Shown: piece by piece, positions 1 to 10,161 of the stretch | Position numbering within the stretch: the first letter of the stretch is position 1 | Layout of the letters: each line of letters starts with the position of its first letter | Source of the DNA: Hydrogenimonas sp. | GTDB taxonomy: Bacteria > Campylobacterota > Campylobacteria > Campylobacterales > Hydrogenimonadaceae | DNA length: 38,872 nt | Direction: 5' to 3' | Assembly (NCBI GenBank): GCA_003978765.1 | Contig: QNYO01000036.1 | Coordinates: forward strand, 1-38,872 | Program-made: the position numbers and the translations under genes | The notes under the pieces: generated by a model | Seen by the model: the letters and a program-made list of their open reading frames with translations, nothing else | The model's database searches: none | Told to the model about the DNA's origin: nothing

Positions 1-26
1 GTTTTCATAGTAAAGGACTCTGACAA

Positions 27-2885
27 TCAGAAAGAACATATTAAAATGGAGGGTAAAAAGTATTTGATCACATCATGATCATTTCCATCATTTGGAATCT
101 TCTCAGTACTTGAACTAAACCCTGTACCTCTAAAGTTTGTGACAACAGAAGTTCCACTTCGATTACTATCGGTATATGCCGTAGCTGCAAGCACGTAGGT
201 ATGTCCTGGTAAAAGAGGATCATATTTGACAACAAACTGAACAGTACCATTCTCATCAACTGCATACGATCCATCTGCTTGTTTACTCTTGATATCTGCC
301 AGAACAATTTGATCTCTTAGGACACGCTTTTCACTACCTATAATATACTTAAGCTGATCCACTTGCTGATCATAGTAACTCTCATTAAGATCAAGTGTAC
401 CATTATCCACAATACTACTGATTGTCCAACCACCAAGATATGCTTTACTCAAACGATCCACATATGGAAGAACAATCAATCTATCTTCACTGACATCAAT
501 ATTGGCAAATGGATTGGTAGCATCTTTAAACTGTACAGGTACTCCTGGTACAATCGAGCCTGTTGTATAGTTAATAATTTTCTTTCCATTAATCAGTGTT
601 GGATGCAACAGTGTTCCTGGTTGTGCTGGGTTGGAGTACTTATCGACAGCATGAATTGTCCACACATCTTCAAAAAGTCCTGTCTCATTATAATATTTTG
701 AGGAAGCATAGACTAATGAGAGTGCACTAACTGGTCCAGACATGATAACCACTGGTATCGTCTTATTAATTGTTGTATTCTTCTCTCCATCAAAGATTGT
801 TGCATTAATATCAAGGAGAGCAACGCCTGACAAAGTTTTTGTTGTTGCTGTAATCACTTTTACAGATGTACCACTATAGTGATAGAGTGATGTTCCATTA
901 AAGTCTAGAAGATTTGCAAAGCGGCTTGAAACATTGACATCATACACATAATCAGGAGAGATAAGATTATTAGGATTATTCACCTCATGAATGGTGACTG
1001 TCATCCGTCCTTCACTATCAACTTCAAGGGAGTTCTCTGTTGAAACATTAATATCATAGAGTGTTGCATTGGTCTCTGTAGCATTTTGGAAGCGAAGAGT
1101 AAAGTTGGCTGAAATATTTTGAGAGAGCTCTGTCAAAGTGATATTACGCTCTGCATTTGGTAATGCACTTGGTGCTGTATAGAGAATTTCAGCACGTCCT
1201 GACGCATCAGTTGTTACAGTAGTACGATCAAATACTCCATAGTCAATTCCATCACCATTAGCTAACTGCTCAATCTGAACATTAGTCGATATCCCCACAT
1301 TATTGGCATTTACTGTAACAATTTGAAGGGTTTGCTGCTGATTAGGTTCTGTCACAATCAATTCGGATGGAACAACATAAAGCTTAGCAATTTGACCATC
1401 AGTTTGTGCATTAAAGATAAGACGTGTTGCACCCGTAATACTCACATTCTGTTCCCAATAGAATGTAAGATTGGTCTCATTACCATCAACATATTGAAGG
1501 CGATCTGGACTTGTATAGGTAAAGGTGGCAATACCACTTGCATCAGTAACGGCTTTATAACTCCCTAACTTTCCATACATCGGCTGTAAGAAATCTGCAA
1601 TAATGGTTTCACCCACTGCTGGATGGGTAATATTATTCTCATCTTGATAAGAGAGTGTCACATTAATCGTACTACTACTACCCGATTGTGCAACGGTAAC
1701 ATTACTATCGGCACGCAATGTAAAATCTTTTCGTGCATTGGTCACTCCAAAATGGATAGTAAGATTCTGTTCAATAGAACTATTTTGCTCTAAGTAGAGG
1801 TGAATACTAAAACTTTGACCATTCAATGATGCAATATCACTAGGGGCTGTATAGGTCAATGTAATCTGTCCATTGGCATTTGTGACACCACTGTAACTAC
1901 TCATTTTTCCTTGCTTTGGATCAAAAAAGTCAACCAATAGATTGATACCACTGACAGGTCGATTGTTTCCATCAATTACATAAGCTTCGATCGTCTTCTT
2001 CTCTAATGGTTGTGTTACTGTAAATGTTGTCGCAGGAACCTTAATCTGATATTGACTAATATCTGTCATACTACTCGCAAAGAAGATCTCAACCTCTTTA
2101 TGAACAGTCATATCTTGTGCAGAGTAGATCTCTAAAGGAAGCTTTGAAATGAGTGGAAGCTTTGAAGGGGCCTGATAGGTAAAGACTACACGTCCATTAA
2201 CATCAGTTGTTTTGATATAAGAGTCAACAGAGCCATATTGTGGATCAAAGGTCTCAATAAAGATATTTTGACCAACCGCAGGTACACTTGGAGCATTAAC
2301 TTTATTAATATTAACTTGTACCGTGATGGTGATTGTATCACCTGGCTGTGTAATAGTCGTATTTGATAAAAATGGAATAATTTCTAAAGACTCTGCTGTT
2401 ATAGTGGTTGTCGTTGTTGTGGTTGTCGTTGTATCTATTATGAGTCCACTAGGAAGTACTGATAATGGTATCTCTTTCTTCTCGACCACTTCATGATTGG
2501 TCAATTTCGAAATTTTCACCTCTTGATAACTCAGTACTAAGTCGTTCTTTGAGATGTCCCGTGTCGCAGCTGCAGTATAGTTAAAAGTAACTGTAAGCTC
2601 TACTGTACCACTTTGATCAAAGAGAATCTCATTTTGTGTTATCGATGTAATGGTAATATCATACTGAGATGAAGAGAGATTTATATCTTTGATCATAACT
2701 TGCATATCATCTGACTGGGTACTCTGAATCTCTAAAATTAGAGTACCACTTGTTGCATCACTCGATAGACTCTTATAGGCTACAGTCACCTCCGCTTGCG
2801 AACCGATACCATCACTACCTGTTGAGCCACACCCTACCATAAAAAACGATAGAAACATAAAAAAGAGAGAGTAGATAACTTTCAT
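27..2885 (-). CDS. Large lipoprotein with about four or more tandem Big-1/invasin-like Ig repeats
   Basis: Lipobox-type N-terminus MKVIYSLFFMFLSFFMVGCGS; poly-Thr linker; recurring motifs DVNGRVVFTYQAPSKLP, TNANGQITLTYTAPSDIA, TDASGIATFTYTSPDRLQ, TDASGRAEILYTAPSALP. Confidence 0.8.
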   Translation of the reverse strand: MKVIYSLFFMFLSFFMVGCGSTGSDGIGSQAEVTVAYKSLSSDATSGTLILEIQSTQSDDMQVMIKDINLSSSQYDITITSITQNEILFDQSGTVELTVTFNYTAAATRDISKNDLVLSYQEVKISKLTNHEVVEKKEIPLSVLPSGLIIDTTTTTTTTTTITAESLEIIPFLSNTTITQPGDTITITVQVNINKVNAPSVPAVGQNIFIETFDPQYGSVDSYIKTTDVNGRVVFTYQAPSKLPLISKLPLEIYSAQDMTVHKEVEIFFASSMTDISQYQIKVPATTFTVTQPLEKKTIEAYVIDGNNRPVSGINLLVDFFDPKQGKMSSYSGVTNANGQITLTYTAPSDIASLNGQSFSIHLYLEQNSSIEQNLTIHFGVTNARKDFTLRADSNVTVAQSGSSSTINVTLSYQDENNITHPAVGETIIADFLQPMYGKLGSYKAVTDASGIATFTYTSPDRLQYVDGNETNLTFYWEQNVSITGATRLIFNAQTDGQIAKLYVVPSELIVTEPNQQQTLQIVTVNANNVGISTNVQIEQLANGDGIDYGVFDRTTVTTDASGRAEILYTAPSALPNAERNITLTELSQNISANFTLRFQNATETNATLYDINVSTENSLEVDSEGRMTVTIHEVNNPNNLISPDYVYDVNVSSRFANLLDFNGTSLYHYSGTSVKVITATTKTLSGVALLDINATIFDGEKNTTINKTIPVVIMSGPVSALSLVYASSKYYNETGLFEDVWTIHAVDKYSNPAQPGTLLHPTLINGKKIINYTTGSIVPGVPVQFKDATNPFANIDVSEDRLIVLPYVDRLSKAYLGGWTISSIVDNGTLDLNESYYDQQVDQLKYIIGSEKRVLRDQIVLADIKSKQADGSYAVDENGTVQFVVKYDPLLPGHTYVLAATAYTDSNRSGTSVVTNFRGTGFSSSTEKIPNDGNDHDVIKYFLPSILICSF

Positions 2886-2894
2886 CCGTCGATC

Positions 2895-3425
2895 CTAGAA
2901 TTTGTAATCTACACCGATACCGGCTTGAATATAATCTTTAACACGATTCAATCCAGTGATATAGCGCGCAAATAGATCGATGTTGAATATTCTATTTTTT
3001 GTATAGAGTACACCAACCTCTCCACCATAAACCCAACCTGTCTCTTCACTAATTGTCTGACCAACACGTTTTAATGTGTAGCTTCCCTGTCCCATAACAG
3101 CACCGATGAATGGCTTAATATAATCATTAGGTAGTGGAATAAAAACATCAAAGTTGGCAGTAAGTAGATATTGTGAAAGTGTAAGGGTTGAACCTTGTTC
3201 TTCACTATCTTGAATAAAGTCATACATAAAGAGAATACGATATTCATCATTGATGGCACCAAGTCGTAAACCTGATGCTGCTGAGGAGCTATTATAAAGA
3301 GAGACAACTTCATTTGCTTTATGATATTTTGCTTCAAAACCAATTAAACTATGACCATCAGCATATGCTCCAATTGTGCTTCCCAAAATCAGTGAGAGAA
3401 GAAAACTCTTCAATCGTTTTTTCAC
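2895..3425 (-). CDS. Small outer-membrane beta-barrel protein (OmpW/OmpX-like size class)
   Basis: Signal peptide MKKRLKSFLLSLILGSTIGAYA, alternating amphipathic strands, C-terminal aromatic (GVDYKF); GTG start. Confidence 0.65.
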   Translation of the reverse strand: MKKRLKSFLLSLILGSTIGAYADGHSLIGFEAKYHKANEVVSLYNSSSAASGLRLGAINDEYRILFMYDFIQDSEEQGSTLTLSQYLLTANFDVFIPLPNDYIKPFIGAVMGQGSYTLKRVGQTISEETGWVYGGEVGVLYTKNRIFNIDLFARYITGLNRVKDYIQAGIGVDYKF

Positions 3426-3585
3426 AACAAGCCCCTTTTTTTTGTTTTGTGTTTATATTATAATCAAACTTTCTTAAAAATCAAGCTTTAATCATCTCTT
3501 TTAACTATTAAGAAGAAGTGATATAAACTATCAAGGAAAAGAGCTTTTTATCGCATATGAGCGTAACTTAATCAAAAGGAGTTTT

Positions 3586-3942
3586 ATGATGAATTCATGC
3601 TATCTTGGTCCAAAAAAAATTTTAAAAATCTATATCGATAGTAGTACAACTTTTGAGGGAGAACCACTTTGGGAGATACTTCTTCAAAAATCTAAAGAGT
3701 TGCATATTGCTGGTGCGACTGTCTATAAAGGGGTGGCCGGTTTTGGTGCCCACTCTGAACTCCACACCTTCAATATATGGAGACTTAAACAGAAACTTCC
3801 TATCATTATTGAAATCATTGATACTGAAGAGAAAATTATCACACTTCTTGAACAGATCAATTCTATGATTACAGAAGGGTTGGTGACAATGAGTGATATT
3901 GATGTTATCAGCTATCATCATCCAAAGTTTGGAGAGGATTAA
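3586..3942 (+). CDS. DUF190 (PII-like) family protein
   Basis: Motifs LKIYIDSS..., GATVYKGVAGFG, PIIIEIIDTEEKI; directly overlaps crcB. Confidence 0.85.
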   Translation: MMNSCYLGPKKILKIYIDSSTTFEGEPLWEILLQKSKELHIAGATVYKGVAGFGAHSELHTFNIWRLKQKLPIIIEIIDTEEKIITLLEQINSMITEGLVTMSDIDVISYHHPKFGED

Positions 3943-4322
3943 TGCAGTTTTCACTCTTATTGGCCATCGGTACAGGTGGTTTTATTGGAGCTATTTTACG
4001 TTTTCTTATCAGTGGATGGATGCAGAAGCTCTTTCCCTCTTTTTTTCCTATAGGCACACTGAGTGTCAATGTAATTGGCAGCTTTATCATCGGTTTTAGT
4101 GCCCTCTACTTTGAACAAGTGATTGCACCACACCAAAAAGCCTTAATCATTACCGGTATGCTTGGTGCACTGACCACCTTCTCTACCTTCTCTTTAGAGA
4201 CAGTGACGATGCTCCAAAATGGTCTATGGGGACGCGCCTTTGCAAACATTACACTTAATACTCTTTTATGTATTGGAGCCACTCTTTTAGGCATAATGCT
4301 CTTTAAGCGTTTATATGGATAA
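3942..4322 (+). CDS. crcB: Fluoride ion channel CrcB/FluC
   Basis: GTGGFIGAILRF, GTLSVNVIGSFIIGF, GALTTFSTFSLET motifs; about four TM helices. Confidence 0.95.
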   Translation: MQFSLLLAIGTGGFIGAILRFLISGWMQKLFPSFFPIGTLSVNVIGSFIIGFSALYFEQVIAPHQKALIITGMLGALTTFSTFSLETVTMLQNGLWGRAFANITLNTLLCIGATLLGIMLFKRLYG

Positions 4323-4395
4323 TTAAAAAATTAAGATAATATGAGAGAATAACTTCTCATATTTAATCTTTAACTTAATCAAAAAAGGAGCCCTT

Positions 4396-4611
4396 ATGTT
4401 TACTGTTGATCTTGAAAAAAAGTGTGGATGTGCTAAGAAAGATCAAGAACTTACTTTACCACAATCATTTGAGTCTGAGACAGAAGCGGAAATGACTGCA
4501 TTGAGACTTGCCAACCATATGAATACCAACTACTGCAAAAAACATCGCTTCTCGGTTAAAAAAGAGGATAATCAGTTTATCATTCAAGTCGATCTCTCAT
4601 GCAATAATTAA
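4396..4611 (+). CDS. Small conserved hypothetical protein (71 aa)
   Basis: Complete ORF with RBS (aaaaaaggag); Cys-containing CGCAKK and YCKKH. Confidence 0.6.
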   Translation: MFTVDLEKKCGCAKKDQELTLPQSFESETEAEMTALRLANHMNTNYCKKHRFSVKKEDNQFIIQVDLSCNN

Positions 4612-4628
4612 TTAAGATATCTCATCTT

Positions 4629-4648
4629 CCACCTCTTATATGAGGTGG
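4629..4648 (+). terminator. Candidate hairpin terminator (CCACCTC-ttatat-GAGGTGG)
   Basis: Perfect 7-bp stem, 6-nt loop, 17 nt after the stop of the small ORF; T-tract is weak. Confidence 0.4.
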
Positions 4649-4764
4649 TCTTAAAACTCTATCGTTTAAACCATCTAAATTCTTCTCTATCCTCTTCCCT
4701 ATTTTGCTGTTCATAAACTATTTTTGAGTAAAATAGTGCAACATTTTATGCACGAAGGAAACAC

Positions 4765-6009
4765 ATGGTTGATCTTCGACAACTTGAAAAAGATTTTGAT
4801 ACGATCGCTACATCCCTGAAACGACGGGGTGTTGATGAAAAACTTTTAGAAAAACTCAAAATACTCTTTGAAGAGAAGAAGGGTGTTCAAAAGCGTTTAG
4901 AAGCCGCTCAAGCTGAACAGAATCAAAAGAGCAAACTCTTTGGTCAATATAAGCGTGAAGGCAAAGATCTCAGTGAACTACAAAAAGAGGTGGCAGAGAA
5001 TAAAGCACGTATTGCCGCATTAAATGATGAGCTTCGTACTCTTGATGAGAGACTCTTTGAGGTTGCAGCAACGATCCCCAATATTCCCGATGCGGATGTA
5101 CCAGATGGTGAAGATGAGTCAGATAATGTAGAGATTAAAAAGATTTTAGAGCCTAAGACGTTTGACTTCCAGCCCAAAGAGCATTGGGAGCTCGCTGAAG
5201 CTAATGGATGGATCGATTTTGAACGGGGTGTTAAGATTGCAAAAAGTCGCTTTAGTGCACTGCGTCTTACGGGTGCTCGCTTAGAGCGCGCACTCATTAA
5301 CTATATGCTTGATTTTAACCGTAATCGAGGCTTTGAAGAGGTTTATGTCCCCTTTATGACCAATGCGGAATCACTCTACGGTACAGGACAACTTCCAAAA
5401 TTTGCTGACGACCTTTTTAAAATTGAAGGTGAAGAGCTCTATCTGATTCCGACAGCAGAGGTACCTGTCACTAACCTCTTTCGTGATGAGATTTTAGATG
5501 CCGATGCACTTCCGTATCGTCTTACTGCCTATACACCTTGCTTTAGAAAAGAGGCAGGATCTGCTGGACGCGACACACGTGGTATTATTCGCCAGCATCA
5601 ATTTGACAAAGTTGAACTTGTCGCCATCACAACACCTGATCAAAGTGACAAACTCTTTGAAGAGATGGTTGCATGTGCCTCAGATCTCTTAACCTCTCTT
5701 GGACTTCCTCACCGTCAAGTACTTCTATGTGCTGGAGATATGGGCTTTAGTGCTGCAAAAACGATCGATTTAGAGGTATGGTTACCAGGACAAGGCAAGT
5801 ATCGCGAAATTAGTTCCATCTCCAATACACGTGACTTTCAGGCACGGCGTGCTAAAATTCGTTACAAAGATGGGAAGAAGAACCGCCTTGTCCATACACT
5901 CAATGGTTCAAGTCTTGCAGTAGGACGAACACTTATTGCAATTATGGAGAACTACCAACAGGCAGACGGCTCTATTAACATTCCCGATGTCTTAAAACCT
6001 TACCTCTAG
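4765..6009 (+). CDS. serS: Seryl-tRNA synthetase
   Basis: Full-length class II synthetase: [78 protein letters not shown]. Confidence 0.98.
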   Translation: MVDLRQLEKDFDTIATSLKRRGVDEKLLEKLKILFEEKKGVQKRLEAAQAEQNQKSKLFGQYKREGKDLSELQKEVAENKARIAALNDELRTLDERLFEVAATIPNIPDADVPDGEDESDNVEIKKILEPKTFDFQPKEHWELAEANGWIDFERGVKIAKSRFSALRLTGARLERALINYMLDFNRNRGFEEVYVPFMTNAESLYGTGQLPKFADDLFKIEGEELYLIPTAEVPVTNLFRDEILDADALPYRLTAYTPCFRKEAGSAGRDTRGIIRQHQFDKVELVAITTPDQSDKLFEEMVACASDLLTSLGLPHRQVLLCAGDMGFSAAKTIDLEVWLPGQGKYREISSISNTRDFQARRAKIRYKDGKKNRLVHTLNGSSLAVGRTLIAIMENYQQADGSINIPDVLKPYL

Positions 6010-6018
6010 GGTCATATT

Positions 6019-8343
6019 ATGATAGAAGAAGAAGTTATCATTCTTGCAGAGGAGGATGATCCTCCTTCGCAAGAGGATCGTACACAAACCTCTACCCAAA
6101 CAACGCAAAAGAGAAAAAAACCTCTACGCCTACTAGCAATATTAGCAGCTATTCTGCTTCTTATTGCCGTGATTATTGTCATCATCGCTAAAAAAGAGTC
6201 AACACCCTCATCATCAACTCATACGCCTCAGACTCAAACCATCACCAAACCTAAACCTTCAAAAGAAGATGCACCACTTCCTCCCCTTTCACAACTTGAA
6301 CAGATGATTGAAAAGGCTAATCTCCTCTATGATGGAGGGAATAAAGAGGATGCTCTGAACCTCTTTGAGCAAATTGCGACCTTTAGTGCCTCAATCTCCA
6401 ACTACAACCTTGGTGTTGCCCAAATGCGTCAAGAGCGTTATGACGAAGCCATTCAATCCTTCAAAAAAGCAATTCAAAATGGTGAAAATCGCTGTATCAG
6501 TGCCATTAATGCAGCCGCTTGTGCTCTCTATCTTGGTGATGAACTTCGCTTTCAATACTATCTACAGATGGCAGAAGCCTATCTGCCTGATAGCTATAAC
6601 TCATCACTCCACAGTTACCTGTATGGTTTGATCAACTACTACAAAGGGAACTATTTTGAGATTTTAAGTGCGGTCAACCATCCCCTTGGTAAAAGCTATC
6701 AAAAAGAGCTTGAACATCTTGGTGCTATCAGCTATACCGTTTTTGATCGCCCTCTTCAAGCCATTACCCTTCTTGAACGCAGTGCAACACCAAAAGATTA
6801 TCTCACTCTTGGACAACTCTATGCCGCTATTGGTGACTACACCGTGGCAGTTCAATATCTTGAACGTTCACTCAAAGAGGCTGACACACCCCTCAAAAGC
6901 CGTAAAACTTTGGCTCTGATCCAGTTAAAGAACCAGATGCCCCAACAGAGTGCAGAGATTTTAAAAGAGCTTCAAGAGGTGTTTGATGGCAAAGGACTTA
7001 ATCTCTATCCAATTCATGCCAAAATCTCACCAGCTGTCTATGAGATTGATGCTGCGCAAAAAAGGTATGCCGCGGATGCTATTCTTATGGTACCAACAGC
7101 CTTTAAACTCATCTTTGAGTTTGCACCATTTAAAGTCTTTAATAGCCTACAGACTCTTAATTACATCAAAAAGGGTAATACCGCTATCTATATTGATGAG
7201 GAGAAAGAGGCTGCCAAATATCTTTCAAATAGCTCGAACCTTTCACAGGTCAACCTTCTTATCTCAAAGGCAATTCAAGCCACACTTGATCACCATTTAC
7301 GAGATGCTCTATCGATTCTCAAAAGTGCACTTAAACACTACCCTAACCACTCTATTTTACACTATAATCTTGGTCTCATCTATGCACGATTGGGAGAGAT
7401 TCACAAAGCACATCAACACTTTTTGCGAAGCTACCATCTCGACTCAAGCAACTATCTCTCTGGCATTTTTACACTCATGTGTGAAGAGCTGACCAATACA
7501 CCGATTCCACAAATTGAAAAATTAATCAATGAAGATTTAAGAAGTATCGCACAACCTACTACGGAACAACACTTCTACCGTACACTCTTCAACTTTTACC
7601 GTAGTGACTTCTCCTCTGCCAAAACATGGCTCAAAGTCCAACATGACAATCGTCCAATCTATCTTCTTATGGATCTTCTGCTCAATGCTAACTTAGGCTA
7701 TTGGCAACAGGCACAAGAGAGTGTTACCAAACTACGTGATCGTCTGCCTCATGATGTCATGACCCATCTTCTCTATCTTCAGATACACTACCGTGAACGT
7801 AATATCAAACAGTTTAGTCTTGATGTTCAACGCTATCTAAAGACCCATCCATTAGATCTCAATACCATCTATTATGGAAGTACTTTTACACGTGAAAACT
7901 ATATTGCACTCCGCTTTATTACAGGAACTCTCTATCCATTGAAACAAAAACTTGAGAAGAGACTTTTAGAAGAGTTAAAAGATCCTACAGGCATTATGGA
8001 TGCCCTGGCTCTTAGTAATATCTATCTTAAGCTCTATGAAGAGGCGTATGTCCTTTATAATCAACTGATTGACCAATATAAGCGTCAAGATAGCCGAACA
8101 CTCTTCTTGGCGGCTATTGCTTCGATTGGTGCAGGGCATCATGCCAGTGCAACAGCTCTGTTTGAACTAGCCAAACTGACCGATCCCAACAATTTAGAGA
8201 GCCGTTATGCTCTTGGTCTGCTCTATCTTGAGGCAAAAAATTATGAAGCAGCAATTATGCAGTTTAGTAAAATTCCTAATGGAGCCTTTAAGTCAGAGTA
8301 TTTCGATTTTGATATTGTTGCAGAAAAAGCAGATCAAAGGTAG
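6019..8343 (+). CDS. Single-pass membrane-anchored TPR protein
   Basis: TM segment LRLLAILAAILLLIAVIIVIIAK after an acidic N-terminus; many TPR-like helices (e.g. LHYNLGLIYARLGEIHKAHQHFLRSYHLD). Confidence 0.8.
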   Translation: MIEEEVIILAEEDDPPSQEDRTQTSTQTTQKRKKPLRLLAILAAILLLIAVIIVIIAKKESTPSSSTHTPQTQTITKPKPSKEDAPLPPLSQLEQMIEKANLLYDGGNKEDALNLFEQIATFSASISNYNLGVAQMRQERYDEAIQSFKKAIQNGENRCISAINAAACALYLGDELRFQYYLQMAEAYLPDSYNSSLHSYLYGLINYYKGNYFEILSAVNHPLGKSYQKELEHLGAISYTVFDRPLQAITLLERSATPKDYLTLGQLYAAIGDYTVAVQYLERSLKEADTPLKSRKTLALIQLKNQMPQQSAEILKELQEVFDGKGLNLYPIHAKISPAVYEIDAAQKRYAADAILMVPTAFKLIFEFAPFKVFNSLQTLNYIKKGNTAIYIDEEKEAAKYLSNSSNLSQVNLLISKAIQATLDHHLRDALSILKSALKHYPNHSILHYNLGLIYARLGEIHKAHQHFLRSYHLDSSNYLSGIFTLMCEELTNTPIPQIEKLINEDLRSIAQPTTEQHFYRTLFNFYRSDFSSAKTWLKVQHDNRPIYLLMDLLLNANLGYWQQAQESVTKLRDRLPHDVMTHLLYLQIHYRERNIKQFSLDVQRYLKTHPLDLNTIYYGSTFTRENYIALRFITGTLYPLKQKLEKRLLEELKDPTGIMDALALSNIYLKLYEEAYVLYNQLIDQYKRQDSRTLFLAAIASIGAGHHASATALFELAKLTDPNNLESRYALGLLYLEAKNYEAAIMQFSKIPNGAFKSEYFDFDIVAEKADQR

Positions 8344-8348
8344 CTCAA

Positions 8349-8376
8349 AGAGCGTATTGGAAATCCAATACGCTCT
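8349..8376. terminator. Perfect 13-bp inverted repeat between convergent TPR gene and leuA
   Basis: AGAGCGTATTGGA-aa-TCCAATACGCTCT; effective loop about 6-8 nt; sits between two convergent stops. Confidence 0.65.
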
Positions 8377-8382
8377 AGTGCG

Positions 8383-9948
8383 TTAAATCCCCTCACAACT
8401 CTCAATCTGACAATCAGATGGAAGCATAGAGAGGTAGCTATTGAGTGCACCGATATAGGCTTTTGCACTTGCAAGCATTGTATCGATGCTCAGACCATGA
8501 CCAATCACGGCACTCTTACTCTCATCAAACTGAACATTCACAACCACTTTGGCCAAAGCATCTTTTCCTTGACTCACAGCCTCAACCCGATAATCTTTCA
8601 AAATGCCCGAATGACCACTAATGCGATCAATCGTTTTAAAGATCGCATCAATGGTTCCATCACCAATCCCTGCATCGGTAATCTCTTCACCATTATGGCG
8701 AATGGTGACCGCTGCACTCGGTACACCAGATGAACAGTCAGCAATCTGAAGACCAACAAGCTCATAGGTTTGTGGGATATTGGTAATCTCATTGGCAATC
8801 AACATGCGAATATCATCATCAAAGATCTCTTTTTTCTTATCGGCAAGGACTTTAAAACGCTCAAAGGCTCTATTCATATCTTCAGGACTCAAATCGAATC
8901 CAAGTGCTTCAAGACGCTCTTTGAAAGCATGACGACCAGAGTGTTTTCCCAAGACGATGCGGTTATTTTTTTCAAGACCAATATCCTCGGCACGCATAAT
9001 CTCATAGGTCTCTTGACACTTCAAGACACCATCTTGGTGGATACCACTCTCATGGGCAAAGGCATTTTTACCCACAATCGCTTTGTTAGGCTGTGGTTCA
9101 ATACCAGTAATCGCTGCGACCAAACGACTCGTTGGATAGATCTCTTTAGTATTGATACCTGTTTCAATCCCTTCAAAGATATCTGAACGGGTACGCATCG
9201 CCATTACAACCTCTTCAAGGGCGGCATTACCTGCTCGCTCCCCAAGACCATTGATTGTACACTCAATCTGCTTGGCACCATTCATCACTGAAAAGAGAGA
9301 GTTGGCAACCGCAAGACCAAGGTCATTATGACAATGAACCGAAATAATCGCACGCTCACCCACATGCTCATAAAGCTCTTTCACCATCGCACCCATCTCT
9401 TGTGGCAAACGGTACCCTACGGTATCGGGAATATTCAATGTGGTCGCACCCGCTTCAATGACAGCATCAAGAATCTCTTTCAAAAACGGCATTTCACTGC
9501 GTCCTGCATCTTCACAGCTAAACTCGACATCATCGGTAAAGGTTTTTGCCAACTTTACAGCCTCTACCGCACGTCGAATCACTTCATCGGGACGCATTTT
9601 GAGTTTATGCTCCATGTGGATGGGGCTTGTTGCAATAAAGGTATGAATCCGTTTATGGTTGGCATGGGCAAGTGCTTCACCTGCTTGTACAATATCACGC
9701 TCAACGGCACGTGCCAATGAACAGACCGTACTCTTATCAACCACTTCACAAATGCGTCGTATCGCATCAAAATCGCCAGGACTTGCGGCGGCAAAACCGG
9801 CTTCAATAATATCGACACCAAGCTTTTGCAACTGGATTGCAATCTTGATCTTCTCTTCGGTATTCATTGAAGCACCAGGACTCTGCTCCCCATCACGCAA
9901 TGTTGTATCAAATATATAAATACGTTTACTCTCTTTCATATTGGTCAT
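8383..9948 (-). CDS. leuA: 2-isopropylmalate synthase (start likely the second ATG at 9939)
   Basis: [45 protein letters not shown]-terminal LeuA allosteric domain. Confidence 0.97.
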   Translation of the reverse strand: MTNMKESKRIYIFDTTLRDGEQSPGASMNTEEKIKIAIQLQKLGVDIIEAGFAAASPGDFDAIRRICEVVDKSTVCSLARAVERDIVQAGEALAHANHKRIHTFIATSPIHMEHKLKMRPDEVIRRAVEAVKLAKTFTDDVEFSCEDAGRSEMPFLKEILDAVIEAGATTLNIPDTVGYRLPQEMGAMVKELYEHVGERAIISVHCHNDLGLAVANSLFSVMNGAKQIECTINGLGERAGNAALEEVVMAMRTRSDIFEGIETGINTKEIYPTSRLVAAITGIEPQPNKAIVGKNAFAHESGIHQDGVLKCQETYEIMRAEDIGLEKNNRIVLGKHSGRHAFKERLEALGFDLSPEDMNRAFERFKVLADKKKEIFDDDIRMLIANEITNIPQTYELVGLQIADCSSGVPSAAVTIRHNGEEITDAGIGDGTIDAIFKTIDRISGHSGILKDYRVEAVSQGKDALAKVVVNVQFDESKSAVIGHGLSIDTMLASAKAYIGALNSYLSMLPSDCQIESCEGI

Positions 9949-10021
9949 CCTTCAGTATCATTATCATTTTGTTAGTAAAAATAGAACAGTGGTTGTGTAG
10001 ATTGTATGCAGATCAGCAGTA

Positions 10022-10102
10022 TCAAGATAGGAGAGTATTTTTAATTTCGATTTTCGGCAAATGTTTGATCGCCTTTATACGGCCGATCTCAGTTCCGTGC
10101 AT
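10022..10102 (-). CDS. Candidate 26-aa leader/upstream ORF before leuA
   Basis: ATG preceded by strong SD (aaaaggaaggagatactATG); encodes MHGTEIGRIKAIKHLPKIEIKNTLLS; lies between pssA and leuA. Confidence 0.4.
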   Translation of the reverse strand: MHGTEIGRIKAIKHLPKIEIKNTLLS

Positions 10103-10161
10103 AGTATCTCCTTCCTTTTATTCATAAAAGTATACCATATATCATAGAACAAAAAAGAGCT

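Noticed and set aside
3464-3585. Possible fluoride (crcB) riboswitch upstream of DUF190-crcB
   Set aside because: No recognisable conserved GGCGATGG-type core or pseudoknot partner by eye; needs a covariance search.
8770-9186. 138-aa + strand ORF antisense to leuA, and similar long antisense ORFs (e.g. 12403..12762, 9328..9720, 31734..32177)
   Set aside because: They mirror strongly conserved genes on the opposite strand, have no SD or recognisable domains, and are best explained as shadow ORFs.
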